A stretch of DNA of 64,000 nucleotides from Cricetomys ansorgei (taxonomy: Eukaryota > Chordata > Mammalia > Rodentia > Nesomyidae): positions 343,001 through 407,000 of the forward strand of contig JAMJFZ010001871.1 of NCBI GenBank assembly GCA_026225945.1, written 5' to 3'. Shown piece by piece: positions 60,314 through 64,000 of the stretch. The notes beneath the pieces were generated by a model, which did no database searches, was not told the DNA's origin, and was given only the letters and a program-made list of their open reading frames with translations. The position numbers and the translations under genes were made by a program. The first letter of the stretch is position 1; every line of letters starts with the position of its first letter.

Positions 60314-60697
60314 ATGCAAGATATCATTATAGTAAGAGACAGGGGGTATATATTATGTATGTATGTGTTCTGATCTTTTAATTTTGGTGACACTGGAGAT
60401 GTAAATTTGAAATTCACTTTGAAAAATATATACAAATCTAGTTCATAAAACCACTGCCAATAGACCAAACTTTGATCCTTTTGTGCATAGTGATTGGTCC
60501 ATATAGTTATCAGTATTATGTGGCTAATAATATGATTCCACAAAGGATAAGTTTTAAAGAAAACATTTACTTGTCTTTTGCTTGTAGATGACCTTCTTGC
60601 TATCAGTGTCATGAGGCAATGCAAGATATCATTTAGTAAGAAGCAGGAGTATACATTATGTATGTATGTGTTCTGATCTCTTTCTATCTTTTAATTG
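60314..60697. repeat. Imperfect direct repeat of about 75 bp with spacer
   Basis: Copy A (60314-60387) and copy B (60619-60697) share 'atgcaagatatcatt', 'agtaagaagcaggagtatac'-like sequence (A: agtaagagacagggggtata) and 'attatgtatgtatgtgttct'. A short insertion in B ('ctttctat') precedes the shared 'cttttaatt'. The 231-base spacer is unique. Flanks outside the two copies do not match. Confidence 0.85.
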
Positions 60698-61322
60698 TAG
60701 TGTGTGTGTATGAGTATGTTGAAGCCAGATATCAACAACAAGGGTCATCATCATCCTCAACTGTTCTTCACCTTATGTTTTGAGGCGTGGTATCTTACCA
60801 ATGACTGGCCAGCTTCAAGGATTCCTCTGTCTCTACCTCTTTTTCCTGCCTTCCCCATGATAGGGCTGCAGAAGTGTAAGGCCATGCCTTTCTTTCCTAC
60901 ATGGATGCTATTGATCCTTTTGCAAGCCCTCATGTTTACATGATAGGCACCCTACTAAGTGATCTATCTTTTCAACCACTCTTCCTCTTATTATAAGGTT
61001 ACTAGTATTCAACTATGGAAACTCTCCTCTGATACCCTTATCCTATTTTATCACTTCTCAAAATCATTCTAGCTGCCATAGTCAAGTCAAATTATTCTTC
61101 TTACCTCACAGTAGGGATTAACTTTACAATGCAAAATTCATAAGAGACAAATGACATTCAAACCATAACATTCCAGAATCAGGTATAGAAATTCAAACAT
61201 GATTGATGAACACTGTTGGGAATCCTTTATGTAGACGCTTGTAGGGAGAGGGCCCTCCCTTTCCTATGGAATTAAGGGCTGTTCAAACAGAATAAACCTG
61301 GAACAGATCATCATCATCTTTC
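60698..61322. other. Unique noncoding DNA, no gene seen
   Basis: No recognised repeat or gene. Confidence 0.4.
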
Positions 61323-61409
61323 TCTCATGGAGAGATAGAGATGATAGAGAGATGGAGACAGAGAGACAGAGATACAGACAGAGACACAGAGAGACAGAGA
61401 TAGAGATAG

Positions 61410-61456
<47 letters not shown>
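61323..61456. repeat. GA-rich tract followed by CA microsatellite
   Basis: GAGA/GACA units (61330-61410) are followed by about 22 CA units (61411-61455). Opposing open frames over it are artefacts. Confidence 0.95.
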
Positions 61457-61457
<1 letters not shown>

Positions 61458-62304
61458 AGAGGGGTTGGGGGAGAGAAAGCAAACAAGCACAGGAGATGGC
61501 AGAACCCAGAGGGAAAGACAGAAAATGCTGTTGACAATTTGAAGTTCTATATCCTGTTTTGCCTGGTCAGATTAAGCCCTCTGGGATTTTCTGATTATGT
61601 AATCATCTGAGTTCACTTTTATATATGTGAATTTTAAGTTTGGATTTCTGTCATTTGCAGGCAAAACAATTCTTATCCTAACGAATAAAGGATGTCTTAG
61701 AATAGGAAATTCATATTTTTGCATTCTGAGTATGGAAAGTCGAGAAAATCTTTGGGGACCTACATAAGGATGATTAGAGTTACTTTAAATAGAGGGTCTG
61801 CATAAGAAAAACCCAAAATTTCCTTGGGAAACAAAACAGAAAAAGAGAGCACAGAACAATGGGAGGAGTGGTCCAGGCCCAAAGACCCCAGGAACACCAT
61901 CAGCCAGGATGAATCAGGACTTTGTATTATTTAACACAAAGGATGCTGTACACATTTTAAAAATACAACTGTTTTTGCATAAAGGAGAAGGGTAAAAACA
62001 ATCTCTTGGATTTTAAACTCAAACCTTTTCCAAAATCTCTATCATTTACACCACTGACCTTGTCTTTATGATCAATATTTGCCCACTCCATTTAAAATGT
62101 AAAATGTTTTATATAACCCATTAGGTTGTCCAATATGATATACTTTCTCAGGCTTTAAGGCAGTGTACATATTTAATTCTAGACTATTTACTAAAAGACC
62201 AACATCCTATAAGGAAGTAAAGATATATTAGCAAGGCATGATTCAAATCCTCAAGACTCTTGCTTTCTACAACAAGACTCATTGAGAGGTAGTGCTAATG
62301 CCTG
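61457..62304. other. Unique noncoding DNA, no gene seen
   Basis: No recognised repeat or gene. Confidence 0.4.
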
Positions 62305-62610
62305 GATTTTAAATAATCCCCAAAGACTCCCCTGATAAAGGCTTGGTCTCCAGTTTATGGTGTTATTAGAAACTGATTAAACATTTTGGGTAGACTAAGT
62401 GGAAAGAAGATAGGTTAAGAGGACATTCCTTTTAAGAAATACTAGGAGGCCATCCTTCACAATCTCTTTGCTTTCTGATTGTCAAGAATCAGCATCAGGT
62501 TCCATCCAACATTTCCACTATGATATCCTGCCCCACCACAGCTCTAAATGCAGAAACTCCAATTGACCATAGATTGAAAGCACTGAAAGTATGAGCCAAA
62601 ATAAATATCT
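62305..62610 (+). mobile_element. Old LTR-like or URR1-like repeat
   Basis: 'ataatccccaaagactcccc', 'aaaggcttggtctccagttt', 'atgatatcctgccccaccac', 'attgaccatagattgaaagc' and 'tatgagccaaaataaatatc' follow a known interspersed-repeat plan with an AATAAA near the 3' end. I cannot decide between a MaLR-type LTR and a DNA element. Confidence 0.5.
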
Positions 62611-62654
62611 GACCAATAAGTAGTCAGAGTACTTACTTATAGAACAAAATTGAT

Positions 62655-62930
62655 GGGACATAAAGAAATTAAGGAAGGAAAGACATTTTTTTTTAGCTTA
62701 TAGTTTTATAGTTTTCTGTTTATAGTCCTTGACTCTGTTGACTTTGAGTCTTTGATGGAACAGAATATCATGGTGGTTTAAATATATAACAGAGGTCACT
62801 CAGCTCATGGTAGTCATCAGAGAAAAACAAATACAGGAAGCTGTCAGGGCAGTAGATAGTCCCCAATGACTACTTCTAGTGACTAATTTCCTCCAAGTCA
62901 TTCCCACATTCTTTCTTTTACCTCTTCTGA
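62655..62930 (-). mobile_element. Minus-strand copy of the same kind of repeat
   Basis: 'aaggaaggaaagacattttt', 'gaacagaatatcatggtggt', 'ctcagctcatggtagtcatc' and 'gtgactaatttcctccaagt' are the complement of a repeat related to 62305-62610. The pair lies tail to tail. Confidence 0.45.
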
Positions 62931-63149
62931 ATAATTTATTCAAATTATGAATCCATGGATATATTAAACATTTATTAAGTCAGAGTCCTAATGAGCTAAG
63001 CATCTGTGGGGACATCCTCATGAACAGGTTCAGAAGTATGCTTTACTGATGGACACTCATCAATCTAAACAAGCTGATAATGAAGATTAACTATAGTGTT
63101 GTTCATCTCTCTTAGTTAGCTACAGTAACAAAAAATTATCTAATATATA

Positions 63150-63205
63150 ATAGATAGATAGTTCGATGGATGGATGATAGATGATAGATAGATTGTTCGA
63201 TAGAT
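63150..63205. repeat. GATA/GATG tetranucleotide microsatellite
   Basis: Interrupted GATA, GATG and GTTC-containing units. Confidence 0.85.
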
Positions 63206-63364
63206 GAACTGATTAATCAATAAACAGGCAGAGTCCCATCTAGTACAAAACAGTTTTATGCACATTTCAGTAGCATAGAAAGTATTGTGTCTAGATTCAG
63301 TACTGAAGGATTCATAGAGAAGAGAACATTTCATTTGAGACTAGAAGAGTAAACCGAAGTTAGG

Positions 63365-63715
63365 GGAAAAATCATTATAGAAAGAGATGTCTTTGTTCCT
63401 CCAGAATTTGTATGTAAAAATTCCAACCCCAAGGTGATGATATCAACAGTTGTGACCATTTGAAGGTCATTAGATCATAAGGACAAAGCCATTGTCAACA
63501 GGAAATGCCCTTTTGAAAGAGGCCTTAGACTATTATTTTTTTGACCTATCATGTGAGGTTGCTGTGAGAAATGAACTCTCACCTGTCACTGAATTTGCTT
63601 AGCCTTAAGCTTTCCAGATTTCAGATGTGAGGAAAACAAATTTCTGTTTTGCATAAGCAACCTGGTCTATGATATTTTTATTACAGTAGCTAGAATAGAT
63701 TAAAGCAGCCACACT
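63365..63715 (+). mobile_element. MLT1-type (ERVL-MaLR) solo LTR, old
   Basis: 'gttcctccagaatttgtatg', 'taaaaattccaaccccaagg', 'tcattagatcataaggacaa', 'agctttccagatttcagatg', 'tgaggaaaacaaatttctgt' and 'gcaacctggtctatgatatt' parallel the MLT1 LTR from near its start to its 3' end. No internal retroviral sequence is attached. Confidence 0.75.
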
Positions 63716-64000
63716 GGCTTGGCTATCATTTGATATATTTCCTAGAATACAGATGTGTAGTAAAGGAATGAATGTAGGCTGTGTGAGTGAGTATATGTGA
63801 TGAGAAAAATCCATGGGGGATCATTCAGGATTTAAATTGGAAGTGTAGCTGTTCCAAGGATGTGTAGTAATGCTTCTGAGAAAATTCTAGCCAGAAACTT
63901 GATGTAGAAAGGAATGGGGAAAAATACAAATAGAGACAGAGGTTTCTAACAACTTTCTGTAACTTTGATTTAAGTGATAGTATGTGGCATACATTCTAAA
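63716..64000. other. Unique noncoding DNA to window end
   Basis: No feature recognised. Confidence 0.35.

Noticed and set aside
1..64000. A novel gene system or operon
   Set aside because: All open frames of 60-173 codons lie in repeats, pseudogenes or unique AT-rich DNA, often opposing each other. None shows shared spacing, domains or codon patterns suggesting a working system. The window reads as rodent intergenic or intronic DNA.

Overview
This window looks like an intergenic or deep intronic stretch of a muroid rodent chromosome. I found no intact protein-coding gene, tRNA, rRNA, CRISPR array or bacterial-type operon. The evidence for a rodent is the interspersed repeats. There are B1, B2/B3-type, ID, B4 and ID-B1 SINEs, several L1 3' UTR fragments of the rodent Lx type, and rodent repeats ending in a '...gccaaataaaccc... 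aactaagac' module. Older mammalian fossils (MIR, L2, L1M, MLT1, a pogo-like DNA transposon) sit among them. The abundant B2/B3-type SINEs and the lack of young mouse-type L1 or IAP copies would also fit a cricetid (hamster, vole, deer mouse), but that is only a guess.

The only gene-derived sequences are two dead processed pseudogenes. One is a 3'-truncated copy of the 40S ribosomal protein SA mRNA (RPSA, about 630-1195, plus). The other is a near full-length copy of the ribosomal protein S6 mRNA (RPS6, about 43864-44699, minus). Both carry frameshifts and stops. All other open frames are short and lie in repeats or unique AT-rich DNA. I could not match any of them to a protein family.

Layout. 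1-5.5 kb: RPSA pseudogene, ID-B1 dimer, CCA/CCG microsatellite, L1 3' end, B1, and a degenerate 19-bp minisatellite. 5.5-14.9 kb: mostly unique AT-rich DNA with one B3-type SINE and a purine-rich cassette with a poly(A) signal. 14.9-20 kb: minus-strand L1 3' UTR, B1, pogo-like DNA fossil, complex CT/CA microsatellite. 20-28 kb: URR1-like repeats, L2, B2, ID and L1 3' UTR in otherwise unique DNA. 28.4-29.7 kb: a 5'-inverted L1 nested inside an older inverted L1. 31-38 kb: L1-rich block. It includes an old L1M ORF2 region broken by an apparent SINE-L1 chimera that shares one target-site duplication. A CTCF-like motif lies just beyond. 38-45 kb: second pogo-like fossil, MIR, a GC-richer minus-strand endogenous-retrovirus-like LTR, and the RPS6 pseudogene. 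45-56 kb: nested URR1-like repeats, B4, further SINEs, and a CTAT microsatellite. 56-57.1 kb: repeat-poor DNA rich in TAATTA motifs, the best candidate here for a conserved noncoding element. 57.7-59.1 kb: the longest Lx-type L1 3' region. 59-64 kb: large CT/CA microsatellites, a 75-bp direct repeat, and old LTR remnants.

There is no set of genes acting together. The window records retrotransposition and decay, possibly with some regulatory DNA. Repeat family names come from recalled consensus features and were not checked by a database search. Boundaries are accurate to roughly 10-30 bases unless a duplication fixes them.
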